This document shows positions 44,299-57,829 of a stretch of 64,000 nucleotides of DNA, piece after piece. Numbering within the stretch: position 1 is the stretch's first letter; every line of letters begins with the position of its first letter. Under the pieces are notes generated by a model that was not told the DNA's origin, did no database searches, and saw nothing but the letters and a program-made list of their open reading frames with translations. Source of the stretch: Beta vulgaris subsp. vulgaris (Eukaryota; Streptophyta; Magnoliopsida; Caryophyllales; Amaranthaceae); NCBI RefSeq assembly GCF_026745355.1, contig NC_079206.1, forward strand, positions 33,486,653-33,550,652, written 5' to 3'. A program made the translations under genes and the position numbers.

Positions 44299-46126
44299 TG
44301 TAATACCCCGTATTTTTAGTATTTATTTAAATAAATAAATATGTATTTTATATTTATTTTCTAAAATAAATATTTTAAGCAAAGGATATTTTAGTATATT
44401 TATTGGTTTTAAATTATTTTGGCAGGAATATGGTGCCAAAATTGGATTTGTTAAACTTTTGGTTTAAAATCCTAGTCAAAATTATTCAAAAAACCAAAAA
44501 AAAAAAAAAAAAATTTTTTTTTAGGCCATTATTTTTGACGGGATTGTGAAGTAAATGGGGGAGTTTTGTTTTCCAAATTTATGATGAAGGTTACAAATCT
44601 TGGTTTAATCTCCTAATTTATGGTGAAGGTTACAAACTCTTTAATTTTGAAAATTAAGTACTTCTATTCTTACTCCTATAAATACCCCACACCTTTAGCC
44701 ATCTTTTCCACACAAAAACTTTGAAGAATCTAAATTTCTTACTTCAAAGTTCTTCTTTCTCTTCCTATGTATTCTAGTTTTATATTTCTTATTCAAGTTT
44801 CAATTTTCTTTTGTTTAAGAAAAATATTTTCATATTTCTTACTCAAAAATATTATGCTCATGATAGATCATTCATGTTTAAATTCATGATTAAGTTCATG
44901 TGGTAGATTGCTTGTTGGTTGGCTATGAGAAAGCTCAAGTATAAGAATAAGTGAAGATACTAGTATTAGTTTGTGCAAGATCAAGGTACGTTATGTAGCT
45001 AGATCTTTTAAAATGTGGTTTATATATAAAGTTGTTTATTGATTTATTGGTTGGATTGGTTTAGAAATTGATTTAAAATGGTTACAATGTTTATTATTCA
45101 CGCTTGAAAGTGAAAAGAATGAATGATTTTATCAATCTTTTTATATAGAAGTTTTTGTTATCCTTTTTGGAAAATTAAATTATTTTACAAGGAAAGTTGA
45201 TTGGTTTTATGACTTTGAATGTTCAAAAAGTTGTTTATGAGGAAGGAGGTTTACTCATGACTTATAAGTCATATTATTATTATTTCCGCTTGATTAATAT
45301 CAAGAGATTCAAAGTCCACTTGTTGGCAATTATAGTTACCTATAAGTCATAATTACCGTTGATATATCAGAGCTAGTCCACTTGTTGGCATTATAGTTAC
45401 CCTTGATATAGTCCGTGATGGGATGACTAGCTTGGGGGTGTGCACACTTAGCAAAATAGAAGGGAGATAAGAAGAGGAATTGTTTTCAGGATTATTTTTA
45501 TATCCAAGTTGTTTGGAAAGAGTTTATTCTTAAAAAGGTTATTCTTGAATTACTATTCAAGTGTTTGGAAAGAGTTTGTTCTTAAAAGTTGTTCTTGAAT
45601 TATTATTCAAGTGTTTGGCAAGAGTTTGTTCTTAAAATGTTATTCTTGAATTATTATTAAGTGTTTGAAAATAGTTAATTCTTAAAAAGTTATTCTTGAA
45701 TTATTGGTGATGGAGTTTTCGAAATGAAAAATTATTACGAACTAACAAATGTGTTACTTATCTAGTACATTTCGTACTCAGTTTTATACTGACGCGTATT
45801 TTCTTTTTCCTATTTGGCTTTGCCCTGTTTACCTTTTTGGTAAGCAGATTTGCAGGTGAATTTTGGATGTGCATGGGAGCATACTAGGAAGGGATCTTCA
45901 CCTAGATTAGAGTGTTTCATTTATTTTGAGTATTGAGACAATATTTACTTTTATTAATAAAGAAGTATTATTATTTTTGGTTAAAGTCTTCCGCTGCAAG
46001 TTATTTTGGTTAGTTAGTAGTTGGTTGCCGAAAGCGTGTTAGTCACGTGGCGGTAATACTCCTAAATTACTCAAATATTATTTATTAAATTATTTATTTA
46101 AAAGTGAGTAATTTGGGGGTGTTACA
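44299..46126 (+). repeat. 5' LTR of the chromovirus
   Basis: TGTAATACCCCGTATTTTTA to TTTGGGGGTGTTACA, 1828 bp. TATA box CCTATAAATACC at about 44677, then CT-rich leader. Differs from the 3' LTR by scattered substitutions and many small indels. An extra 60-bp segment at about 45345-45405 (second GTCCACTTGTTGGCA) is a tandem duplication absent from the 3' LTR. Contains three tandem GTGTTTGGAAAGAGTT-type units (about 45510-45670). Confidence 0.93.
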
Positions 46127-46140
46127 AAGTGGTATTAGTT
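46127..46140 (+). promoter_or_regulatory. Primer binding site of the chromovirus
   Basis: Directly after the LTR: AAGTGGTATTAGTT. TGGTATTAG matches the first part of the Met-tRNA-type PBS (TGGTATCAGAGC) with one mismatch; the rest is eroded. Confidence 0.6.
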
Positions 46141-47074
46141 TTTCAGGTCTTGAAAAGATAAAAGTTGAATATTAAAATTGATGGGTAGACATAGGATGGG
46201 TAGATAAGAGTTTCGCATTTGCATTCTAAATTATTTTTGTTAAGCTTAATTGTTTTCTTTTTGACGATTTGTATAGATGCATCTTGCTAGTACCACAAAA
46301 GGTATATATATATTTATATTGTTATTTTTATTTTGAAAGATGAAGGGTGTAGATATGTTGGGGTGACAAGCTCTGTCTAGGATTAGGAAGGCTCTCCCCG
46401 ACGCTGTGGGTAACTTCCTTACCTGGGAGCTATAATCACCTTGGCTATTCTATATCTTGAAATCAAGTACACTTTAAAATTTTTGAAATAAATATTTTAA
46501 GCCATAGTGGTGCATCTAGTACAAATCTTAAACTATATATATTTAGTTATCATATATTAGTATTACTTTTATGATGATGTACTTGTAATATTTCAATTCT
46601 TTTTGCTTTTATATGATTGTTGTTGGAAGTTGAGGAAAAAGTTTATGTTATTCCCTATGTATGGGATAAGCAAGGAGTCATGCTGCATTGGCGAGCAAAT
46701 AGTAGTACTATGTGTATTTTTTTTACCTTTCGAAAATACTCAGGCCAGTCTGATTATATGGCCATTGATGAGTTGGAGAATGTTATTTAGACAGACTACG
46801 TACCAGAGTTTAAAGTTTTCAGATCGTAGACATATATAGTTTTGTTTTGGTCATGAAACGTTCTAGTTGTCTTAAGAATATTTTGATATGCTCAAATATT
46901 CTAGTAGTTGTTATAAATAAGGCTTCATATTTGGCCGTGATATATGAAATATGTGATTGCTATGTTTTGAACTAGTTATACCGCATGGTTATTTATTAAT
47001 TTTTTTGGTAGTTACACAACTATTCTATGAATGTTAGTTGAGATTTATCCTCAAACACCCTTATATCTAGTAGA
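46141..47074 (+). other. Chromovirus leader, non-coding
   Basis: About 0.9 kb between PBS and gag. An open stretch at 46603-46839 has no Gag-like motif and I do not count it as a gene. Confidence 0.5.
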
Positions 47075-48170
47075 ATGGCAGAAAGAAGGAGAAGGAGTAT
47101 AAGTTCTATGGTTAGAAGGCTAGCAAAGATAACTGAAAACATCACTCAAGTGATAGCTAATCAAGCAACCAAGCAGAGTGAGACGATAGTTTTGGTGAGG
47201 TCTTTAAGAGGGTAGCAGCTGTCAAACCTCCGACTTACCATGGGAAAGAGGACCCATCTAGTTTAGAAAACTGGATCTGAGAATTTGATAAGCTTTTTGA
47301 TGTCATAGTGTGCCCTGAAAACCTTAGAGTTAATAATGTTGTTTATTATTTGAGAGATGAGGCAGACCTATTGTGGAAACAAAGGAAAGATGATCTTTTA
47401 GAGGATCCACACTTCAGGTGGAACGAGTTTAAAGAAGCCCTGAGGACTAAGTTTTATCCTGCGTACTTAAGGAAGCAAAAGGCTATGGAGTTCACCAATT
47501 GAGGATAGGGACTATGTCTGTTAATGAGTATTATAGCAAATTTTGGAGTTAATGAGGTTCCACCTAAGATAATACCATCTGAGACTTTGAAGGCCCAAAG
47601 GTTTGAGCAAGGGTTAACCTTAACTCTCCAAAGTAAGTTGGGAGGAGTAACTTTTGAGACTCTTGATGAAATTTATGGTAGAGTTGCTCACTTATATGGG
47701 ATTAAAGGAAGGAAGATTGCACGAACTTCCTCTGGGGAAAAGAGGAAGTATAACAACAATGGGAACCAAACAATTGAAGATAAGAAGCCTAAGCCTAATG
47801 GTGGATTTCACAAAACTGAAAAAGACAATAGGTATCCTAGTCGGAAGCCTAATGGAAGCCAAGGGAATGGGAAGAAAGTGAGCGAACCTTTTTCTGCAAA
47901 AGGTGTGATAAGAACTACCCTGGAAAAGATTGTCAAGGCAACTTGGTGACATGCCATTATTGTCAGAAATTGGGGAACCGTGAGTATGAGTGCTTTAGAA
48001 AAGCTGGTGGAGAACCTGCAGTCAAACCTGACCCGAGTAGTAAGCCACCTCAGAATGATCAACTGAAGTTAGCTTCTTCCAGTGCTGGTGTTAAACCAGG
48101 GATGGAGAATCAGTCTAAAGGTAGAGTTTTCTCATGAACCGCCGTGAGGCTCAAATGTTTCTGAGGTAGT
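47075..48170 (+). pseudogene. Chromovirus gag remnant
   Basis: ATG at 47075 opens MAERRRRSISSMVRRLAKIT. Capsid blocks follow: VVYYLRDEADLLW (about 47338-47376), FKEALRTKFYP and FEQGLTLTLQSKLGG. The nucleocapsid knuckle reads CHYCQKLGNREYEC (about 47950-47991): the zinc-binding His of CX2CX4HX4C is replaced by Asn. Stops at about 47215, 47280 and 47500 and several frame changes break it. Confidence 0.8.
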
Positions 48171-48179
48171 AGTTGGAAC

Positions 48180-51100
48180 CTTTTTCATTAATTCCTTGTC
48201 TGTCAAAGTGTTATTTGATTCAGGAGCATCTCATTCATTTATTTCTAGCACTTTAGTAGCAAGCTCCAGTTAAGCAGTCCAGTGTCTATTTCTTTGAAAT
48301 TGCTTGCCATCAGGGAAATGTTTAATTGTACTAGGTTGCATAGTCAAGTACCTTTAGTGATAGTTGGGGTGAACTTTCCATCCGACTTAGTTGAGTTTGA
48401 TTTGTCAGACCTCGATGTGGTTTTGGGGATGGATTGGTTGGGAAGATTCAAGGCTCAGATTGATTGTGAGGCCCAGAAGGTGTCCTTAGTCGGTCCAAGA
48501 AAGAAAGGGTGACTTATAGGAAGCTTGGGAAGGAGAAGGGAATGAAGATAGTGTCTGCGATGAGAATTCAATCTTATGTGAAGAAGGGGTGTCCATTATT
48601 CTTATGTGGAGTTCAGAGGATTGAAAAGGAAGATGAGAATAGGGAGATCTCGGGCCGTATCTGAGTTTCCTGATGTGTTTCCTGAAGAGATACCGAGTGT
48701 GCCACCGGTTAGGGATCTTGAGTTCATCGTAGACTTGATGCAGGAACCGGACCTATTTCAAAGGCTCCTATAGAATGGCTCCAGCTGAGATGAAAGAGTT
48801 AAAAGTTCAGTTGGAGGAGTTATTGGAAAAAGGGTATATAAGACCTAGTTCGTCTCCTTGGGATGCACCTGTATTGTTTGTGAAAAAGAAGGATGGTAGT
48901 TTGAGGTTGTGCATTGATTATCGGGAGTTGAACAATGTGACGATCAAGAATAAGTATCCACTTCGAGAAATGATGATTTATTTGACAGTTGAAAGGAGCG
49001 GGATTTTCTCGAAGATAGATTTAGGTCAGGTTATCACCAATTGAGGATTGCTGAGGGTGATATTCCTAAGACTGCGTTTAGGACGCGTATGGTCACTATG
49101 AGTTACAGTGATGCCTTTGGTCAGACAAACTCACCTGTAGTGTTCACGGATTTGATGCATAGGATTTTCACGCCACACTTGATAAATATGTGGTTGTGTT
49201 TATAGATGATATTTTGATATATTCGAAGGTTAGGAGCAGTCATGAACTGCATTTGAGGGAAGTTTTGTCCACCCTAAGAGAGCATAAGTTGTACGCCAAG
49301 CTCTCTAAGTGTGAGTTTTGGTTGGATGAGGTTGCATTTTTGGGACATGCTATCTCAAGAAGGAGTTTCGGTGGATCCTACTAAGATTCAAGCGGTGCGC
49401 GATGGCCAACCGAAGACGGTGTCTGATATAAGGAGTTTCCTTGGGTTAGCTGGTTACTATCGAAGATTTGTAAAGGATTTCTCAAAGATATCGAGACCAA
49501 TGACTAGCCTGATGAAGAAAGAATGTAAGTTTGTTTGGACTCCAGAGTGTGAGGAAGCTTTTTTGGCGTTGAAGGAAAGGTTGACTACAACACCGTTTTG
49601 GCTCTCATGATGAAAGCACAGTATGATGTTTAAGTGATGCTTCGAAATTTGGGTTAGGGTGTGTATTGATGCAGAACCGGAAGGTCATTGCTTATGCTTC
49701 TAGGCAGTTAAAATCTAGAGGTGAATTATCCAACCATGATCTTGAATTAGCTGAATAGTGTTTGCTTTGAAGATATGGCGACACTACTTGTATGGGGAAC
49801 GTGTAAGTTGTACACGGATCATAAGAGCTTAAAGTATATTTACACTCAAAAGGAGTTGAACATGAGGCAGAGGAGGTGGTTGGAATTGATCAAAGATTAT
49901 GATCTGGAGATCCAGTATCATGAAGGGAAAGCTAATGTTGTTATTGATGCATTGAGTCGAAAGTCGATAATTCAGTTAATGTAATGGTGTTGCCCCAGTA
50001 TATTGTTTTTTAAAATCATTGGAGGCACTAGAAGAAGGAGGTGTTGAAAATTGTTAGGTTCCTTGTATATCAACCTCAACTATGATGAGATTAGGGAGGG
50101 TCAATCAAAGGATGAAAAGTTAGAAAAGATTCGAGAGAAGGTCCAGGATGGTCAGGTATCGGATTTCCAGATAGCCGATGATGGAAGTATTCGGTTCAAA
50201 GGAAGGTGGTGTATACCAAATAATAGAGATGAGTTGAAGCGGAAATTAATGGAAGAAGCTCATAGCTCACCTTATTCAGTACACCCAGGTGGTGATAAGT
50301 TGTATAAGGACATGAAGCAAATGTTTTGGTGGCCAAACATGAAGCGAGAGGTAGCAGAGTTCGTGGCTAAGTGTCTCACATGCTAAAAGGTCAAGTTTGA
50401 GCACAAGAGATCGCAAAGGAAGGTTCAGCCCTGGATATTCCGAGATGGAAATGGGAATTCTATATCAATGGATTTTGTGTCTGCATTACCAAGAATTAAG
50501 GCTGAAAATGATACAATTTTGGTAGTGGTAGATCGTTTAGCTAATCAGCAACTTTCATTCCCATGAAGAATACTTGGTCAATGGATCAATTGGCTAAAGC
50601 ATATGTGAAATGGGTGGTGAAGTATCATGGTGTGCCTAAGGACATTGTTTTTGATCGTGATTCACAGTTCTTATCAAATTTGGTAGAGTTTGTAGAAGGC
50701 TTTGGGAACTAATTTATTATTGAGTAAACTTTCATCTGGCTACAGATGGCAAACGGAACGAACAATCCAGACTTAAAAAATATGTTGCGATCTTGTGTTA
50801 TGGAGTATCAGGGTTCGTGGGAGGATTTCTTGGATTTGATAGAATTTTCCTATAACAAACAGTCATCATGCAAGTATATTGGTATGGCTTTGTTTGAGGC
50901 TTTATATGGTCGGAAGTGTAGACGTCCAGTCTGCTGGAATGATATTAGTGAAACTGTGGTGCTTGGAGCCGAATTCCTCAAAGAGACGGCGAAAGGGGTG
51001 AAAGTGATTCAAGAAAAGATCAAGGTTTTAAGAGTTATGCTGATTTGAAGCGAAGGGATGAAGAGTTTCAGGTTGGGGAGAAGGTATTGTTAAAATATCT

Positions 51101-51500
51101 CCAATGAAAGGGGTGATGCGATTTGGGAAGAAGCGAAAGTTAAGTCCAAAGTATATCGGGCCATATGAGGTGTTAAAGAAGTTCGAAAAAAGTGGCATAT
51201 AAGTTGCATTTGCCAAATGTTTTAAGTCGAGTCGATGATGTTTTTCATATATCTTAGTTAAGGAAGTATATTTCGGATGTGTCTCATGTGCTGCAACCTG
51301 AGGCCATTGAATTAAATGATAGTTTGACTTACGAGGAAAGACATGTAAGAATCCTTGATATAAAGTTAGAAGTACTCAGACTAAGGATGTAAGATTAGTC
51401 AAAGTATTATGGTCAAACCATCAGATGATGAAGCAACATGGGAAGTTAAAGCGGATATACGCAAGAAATATCGACGTTGTTTTCCGAGGTTAGTTGTACG
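48180..51500 (+). pseudogene. Chromovirus pol remnant (PR-RT-RNase H-IN-chromodomain)
   Basis: Protease: LFDSGASHSFIS (about 48213-48248), [30 protein letters not shown] (48775), [11 protein letters not shown] (about 48904) and the catalytic FIDD (about 49199-49210). RNase [15 protein letters not shown] and [11 protein letters not shown]. Integrase: HPGGDKLYKDM with WWPNMKREVAEF and CLTC (HHCC zinc), DFVSALP with the first catalytic Asp, and GPYEVLK near 51160. Chromodomain-like end at about 51390-51470. At least eight stops or frameshifts are spread across it, so no part is functional. It would copy and integrate the element. Confidence 0.88.
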
Positions 51501-51779
51501 TCGAGTTACGGGGTCGTAACTCCTTTTAAGTGGGGTAGAATGCGATAGAGTTTCGCGCTTTTACTATAGTTATGCATTTTAGCATATTTTTGAGTCATTA
51601 TATGCATTTTAACATGAGCATTTGAGTCAGAAACTACGATTTTGAATTTTGATTCGTTTTGGAAAGTGATTATGACTTTTTGTCTAGCATTTGAGTCAGA
51701 AACTACGATTTTGAATTTTAATCCGTTTTTGGAAAGTGATTATGACTTTTTGCCTTAAGTTTCGAGGTCGAAACTTCTT

Positions 51780-51793
51780 TTAAGGGGGTAGAC
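51780..51793 (+). promoter_or_regulatory. Polypurine tract of the chromovirus
   Basis: TTAAGGGGGTAGAC directly precedes the 3' LTR start TGTAATACCC. Confidence 0.75.
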
Positions 51794-53560
51794 TGTAATA
51801 CCCGTATTTTTAGTATTTATTTAAATAAATAAATATATTTTATATTTATTTTCTAAAATAAATATTTTAAGCAAAGGAATTTTAGTATATTTATTGTTTT
51901 AAATTTTTTTGGCGGGAATATGGCGCCAAAATTGGATTTGTTAAACTTTTGGTTTAAAATCCTAGTCAAAAATATTCAAAAAACCAAAAAAAAAAAAAAA
52001 AAAAAAAATTTTTAGGCCATTATTTTTGACGGGATTGTGAAGTAAATGGGGGAGTTTTGTTTTCCAAATTTATGATGAAGGTTACAAATCTTGGTTTAAT
52101 CTCCTAATTTATGGTGAAGGTTACAAACTCTTTAATTTTGAAAATTAAGTACTATCTATTCTACTCCTATAAATACCCACACCTTTAGCCATCTTTTCCA
52201 CACAAAAACTTTGAAGAATCTATAATTTCTTACTTCAAAGTTCTTCTTTCTCTTCCTATGTATTCTAGTTTTATATTTCTTATTCAAGTTTCAATTTTCT
52301 TTGTTTAAGAAAAATATTTTCATATTTCTTACTCAAAAATATTATTCATGATAGATCATTCATGTTTAAATTCATGATTAAGTTCATGTGGTAGATTGCT
52401 TGTTGGTTGGCTATGAGAAAGCTCAAGTATAAGAATAAGTGAAGATAGTCTATTTGTGCAAATCAAGGTACGTTATGTAGCTAGATCTTTTAAAATGTGG
52501 TTTATATGATAAAGTTGTTTATTGATTTTATTGGTTGGATTGGTTTAGAAATTTGATTTAAAATGGTCACAATGGTTTATTATTCACGCTTGAAAGTGAA
52601 AAGAATGAATGATTTTATCAATCATTTTTATATAGAAGTTTTTGTTATCCTTTTTGGAAAATTAAATTATTTTTACAAGGAAAGGTTGATTGGTTTTTAT
52701 GAACTTTGAATGTTCAAAAAATTGTTTATGAGGAAGGAGGTTTACTCATGACTTATAAGTCATATTATTATTATTTCCGCTTGATTAATATCAAGAGATT
52801 CAAAGTCCACTTGTTGGCAATTATAGTTACCCCTTGATATAGCTCCGTGATGGGATGACTAGCTTGGGGGGTGTGCACACTTAGCAAAATAGAAGGGGAG
52901 ATGAAGAGGAATTGTTTTCAGGATTATTTTTAATCCAAGTTGTTTGGAAAGAGTTTATTCTTAAAAGGTTATTCTTGAATTACTATTCAAGTGTTTGGAA
53001 AGAGTTTGTTCTTAAAATGTTGTTCTTGAATTATTATTCAAGTGTTTGGCAAGAGTTTGTTCTTAAAATGTTATTCTTGAATTATTATAAGTGTTTGAAA
53101 ACAGTTTATTCTTAAAGAGTTATTCTTGAATTATTGGTGATGGAGTTTTCGAAATGAAAAATTGTTACGAACTAACAAATGTGTTACTTATCTAGTACAT
53201 TTCGTACTCAGTTTTATACTGACGCGTATTTTCTTTTTCCTATTTGGCTTTGCCCTGTTTACCTTTCTGGTAAGCAGATTTGCAGGTGAATTTTGGATGT
53301 GCATGGGAGCATACTAGGAAGGGGATCCTCACCTAGATTAGAGTGTTTCATTTATTTTGAGTATTGAGACAATATTTACTTTTATTAATAAAGAAGTATT
53401 ATTATTATTTTTGGTTAAAGTCTTCCGCTGCAAGTTATTTTGTTTAGTTAGTAGTTGGTTGCCGAAAGCGTGTTAGTCACGTGGCGGTAATACTCCTAAA
53501 TTACTCAAATATTATTTATTAAATTATTTATTTAAAAGTGAGTAATTTGGGGGTGTTACA
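51794..53560 (+). repeat. 3' LTR of the chromovirus
   Basis: TGTAATACCCGTATTTTTAG to TTTGGGGGTGTTACA, 1767 bp; same landmarks as the 5' LTR, including CCTATAAATACCC (about 52168), the GTGTTTGGAAAGAGTT tandem (about 52940-53110) and CACGTGGCGGTAATACTCC (about 53478). Then TSD CCATA. Confidence 0.93.
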
Positions 53561-56500
53561 CCATAAGATTGGGTCTTTGTTACCACCTGATGGAGAACAA
53601 CCAAGATTCACCCAACTTTATGTGCACGATCCAAGCAATGAAGTAAGAACAGGATCAGCTCATTGACGAACAATGCCCCAGGTGATCTCGACCCCCAAAT
53701 AGTTGAGGGCCTTTCGAGAATGTTATATGAGCACAATGAACTAGCCAAAGTTTTCAGAATGGCTAAGGAGCGCTTCTCCGGTATCGATATGCAACCTGTG
53801 CAGGTTCGCTTAATTGCTACCCGTTCGAAAGATGGTAGACAATACAACCTACCAAGTAGCAATGAGTTGGCAGCGTTGATTGTGGGTAACAATGACAATG
53901 AAAGAGGGCCCCGACATGTGATAGTAGAAGAGAAAAGTCATCGTCTCCAATGGATATCAGAAAATCACCCAAGTTTCATGGCCCTACAATATCCACTCCT
54001 TTTTCCATATGGAGAAGATGGGTACAAAATTGACATCTCACACAATGATTCTCACGTCACAACTCGAAAAAACAAAACAACTGTCACCATGAGAGAGTAT
54101 TATGCTTTCCGCTTTATGGAAAGACTGAATGAGGCTCACACACTGATTCTTTGTGGTCGTTTACGTCAACAATTGATAGTCGACGCATTCACATGCTTGC
54201 AACAAGTGAGGCTGGATTTTGTACGCAACAACCAAACGACAATTAGAAAGGATGTCCTTTGGTTGACTGATATGAGAGAGTGCAAGAACACCAGCTTCAA
54301 TAGGGCGTCGAGTTGTCTTACCCTCTTCATTCACTGGAGGTCCTAGATACATGGTGCAAAACTACCAAGACGCAATGGCCATCTGCCGATGGGCTGGACC
54401 ACCTGACCTATTCATAACATTTACATGTAATCCGAAATGGCAAGAGATTACAGAATTCCTAGCAAGCATACCTGGACAACGACCAGAAGATCGCCCGGAT
54501 GTGGTGGCTCGAGTTTTTAAAATCAAGCTTGATGAATTAATATGCGATCTCACTGTGAGAGAACACTTTGGAAAGACACTAGCAGGTATATATAGATAGA
54601 TACTATGCTACGTAACTATATGAATACATAATTCAAAGTAAACAAAATAACTAACTTTTTTAAAATTCTTATGACAGTCATATACACCATTGAATTCCAA
54701 AAGAGGGGATTGCCGCATGCACACATTTTACTCTTCTTAGATTCAGAAGATAAACCCTCTACACCTGAAGACATAGACAAAATCATATCTGCAGAGCTAC
54801 CAGACCCAAAAAATGACCCTTTGGGATATGAAATAGTTGTGCAATCAATGATGCATGGACCTTGTGGATCAATGAATGAAAAATCTCCATGTATGCAAAA
54901 TGGCCAGTGTTCCAAATACTACCCAAAATCGTTTCAAGCAAAAACAACGCTCAGTGAAGAGGGTTACCCAGTTTATATGAGGCGTGATAATGGTCAAACG
55001 GCAACCAAAAATGGTCAAACTTTGGACAATAGGTCTGTCATCCCTTACAACATCGACTTATTGGTGAAATTTCAAGCCCACATTAATGTAGAATGGTGCA
55101 ACAAAGACCAGTCGCTAAAATACATGTTCAAGTATATGAACAAGGGGCCTGATATGGCACTTGCAAGGATCGAACAAGTTACAAGTAATGATGATGGTCG
55201 CACACATAATGAACAAGACGAAGTCATAGATGAGATTAAGGATTACTTGAAGTGTAAATATGTGTCTGCCTCTGAAGCATGTTGGCGAATTTTTGCATTC
55301 AATATTCAATATAAGGATCCCCCAGTACAACGACTAACCTTCCACCTAGAAAATCATCAGGAGATCATTTTTGAGGACCATGAGCGCTTAGATGATGTCC
55401 TCGAAAGAGTTGGGACAAAGAAAACAACACTTACAGAATGGATGACAGCTAATAAGGAATTTGAAGAAGCGCACGAACTGACATATGTAGACTTTCCGAC
55501 AAAGTGGGTATGGGTGAGTGAGAAGAAAAAATGAAAAAAGCGAGAACTGGGAAGAAGCATTGGAAGGATTTACTTTGCTCACCCTGCCTCTGGAGAGAGG
55601 TACTACTTGAGGATGCTTCTTAATATTGTGAAAGGGGCCACATGTTTCAAGGACATCAGAACTGTGGGTGGAATCATCTACCCCACATACAAGGCGGCAT
55701 GCAATGCCCTCGGACTCCTCGATAGAGATAATGAATGGCATGAAGGACTCTTCCAAGCAGCCACATGGAGTATTGGTGCACAGTTACGCGACCTTTTGTG
55801 ACAATCCTACTTTTTTGTGAAGTCTCAGAACCCAAAGATTTATGGGATAGGCATTGGAAAGACTTATCAGATGATATCCTCTTCCGACAACGTCAAAGGC
55901 TGGGTATTCCAAACCTAAGTTTGACTGAAGAACAAATTCAAAACTATGCACGGTTTGAAATAGAACAAATCTTAAACAAGGAAAACAGAACCCTCACCGA
56001 CTACCACGGAATTCCATTACCAGATGCGGCCCTAATGCAAGATGCTGGAAACAGATTGTTGTTGGAAGAGCTAACATATGCCACTGAATCAATGACTCAA
56101 GATTCAGCTGATCTGGAACAAGGCTTGAATGCTGAGCAAAAACAAGTGTATGATAGCATCCTTGAAGCTGTCTACGATAACAGAGGTCAAATCTTCTTTG
56201 TCTATGGTAGCGGGGGCACCGGCAAGACTTATTTATGGAGAGCGTTAATGTCCAAGCTACGCTCTCAAAACAACATAGTACTTGTAGTAGCATCATCTGG
56301 CATAGCAGCACTCCTATTAGTTGGTGGGAGGACACCTCATTCCCGATTCAAGATACCCATTGATCTCAACAACGACTCGTGCTGCAACATTGAGCAAGGA
56401 TCTGATCTCGCAGAACTCATACGGCAAACAAAACTAATAATATGGGATGAGGCCCCGATGGTACATAGGCATGCATTCGAAGCATTAGACCGTACAATTC

Positions 56501-57829
56501 GAGATATAATGCAACTATATGACCCATCAGCAAAGGATAAAATATTTGGAGGCAAAACACTCGTCTTAGGAGGGGATTTCCGGCAAACACTGCCAGTTGT
56601 CCAAAATGGAGGCAGAGAAGAAATAGTTGATGCATCGATTAGCAAATCGACAACCATATGGCACAATGTACTGTCTACACCTTGAGAACCAACATGCGGC
56701 TCAAACAGAGAAACAATGACGAGGATAATAGAGATCTTGCAGACTTCTGCAAATGGGTGCTGGATGTAGGAGATGGAAAGATAAAGGCAACCTCAAAGGA
56801 AGATGAGGAGGAACCTATGTGGATAGAAATACCCGAAGATCTATTGATAAAGAGTGATGAAGATCTCATAGTTGCATTAGTGCATGAAGTTTACCCTTGG
56901 AATATTGGAAAATCACATGGATCCAAAGTACCTCCAACAAAGGGCTATACTAGCTCCTAAAAATGAAACGGTGGACACTATAAACAAACACATTCAAGCA
57001 CTGATTCCAGGAGAGGAGATGGTGTACAAGAGCGCAGATAGAGTGTGTCGAACAGTCATAAAAGGAAGAAATCTCGAAGCTTGGTACCCAACCGAGTTCC
57101 TTAATAGCCTTAAGTTCCCGGGGGTACCAAATCATGAGATACACATAAAGGTGAGATGCCCTATTATGTTGTTGAGAAACATCAACCAAAGAGATGGGTT
57201 GTGTAATGGCACACGCCTTATTGCCACAAGATTACAACAAAGAGTCATAGAAGCACGCGTCATTATAGGTACAAAGGCAGGGGAGCTGGTAACTATACCA
57301 AGGGTGGAAATGTCACTATCTGATCAAAAGTTGCCATTTACCCTAAAGAAGCGTCAATTTCCAATAAAAGTGTGCTTCGCAATGACAATCAACAAGAGCC
57401 AAGGGCAAACATTTGATCAAGTGGGTATGTACTTGCCAGAACCAGTATTCACGCATGGCCAGCTATATGTAGCTGTCTCAAGAGTCACTGCACGTAAAGG
57501 ATTGAAAATATGCATCCCAAGGACAGATGCTGAAGATCAGCAAATTGCAATGACAAAAAATGTAGTCTATAAAGAAATATTTAGGGATGTATAAAAATGA
57601 ACTTATGTCAGGAGTATCTGTTATATAAAAAGCGATGCCTACACTACATTTTCATGAAATCATTCCCAAGTTTGTTTACTATATATTGTCACTCCCATAT
57701 ATACTTTTACATCTCCATATTCTTTTCTAAAGTATCCATGTTGTCCAGTTTAGAATTAAACAATTGATATTTGATAATGCTGATACTAACCCTTTCTCAT
57801 GCAGGAATCAAAACACTGATAAATGGAAT

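Larger units (their letters stand above)
44299..53560 (+). mobile_element. Complete Ty3/gypsy chromovirus (Tekay-like)
   Basis: 9262 bp with two LTRs (44299-46126, 51794-53560), PBS, PPT and TSD CCATA (44294-44298, 53561-53565). Internal order gag-PR-RT-RH-IN, with a chromodomain-like tail (LVKVLW at about 51397) after the GPYE block. A chromodomain after integrase is known of plant chromoviruses; Tekay/Del is my best guess by LTR size and order. All coding parts carry stops or indels. It sits inside the Helitron RepHel gene. Confidence 0.92.
43472..57594 (+). pseudogene. Helitron RepHel (replication initiator-helicase), broken by a chromovirus
   Basis: It would nick and unwind DNA for rolling-circle-type transposition. 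Putative exons: 43472-43679 (basic N-terminus), 43778-43846, 43955-44298, then from 53566 on, with a 92-nt GT-AG intron at 54586-54677. The N-terminal zinc-like block (FCLDCGARVW) leads into the Helitron_like_N domain. The HUH motif (GLPHAHILLFL, about 54710) and the two-tyrosine motif (KYMFKYMNKG, about 55119) are intact. The PIF1 helicase has GSGGTGKT (56206), IIWDEAPM (56438) and GGDFRQT (56570); motif V/VI is [10 protein letters not shown] and YVAVSRV (about 57390-57490). Lesions: frameshifts at about 44258, 53648, 54280, 55797, 56660 and 56905, TGA for Trp at 55532, plus the gypsy insertion. Confidence 0.9.

Noticed and set aside
52912..53115. 67-aa frame with repeated FLNYYSSVWKEFVLKM
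   Set aside because: It is the tandem GTGTTTGGAAAGAGTT repeat in the chromovirus LTR, not a protein gene.
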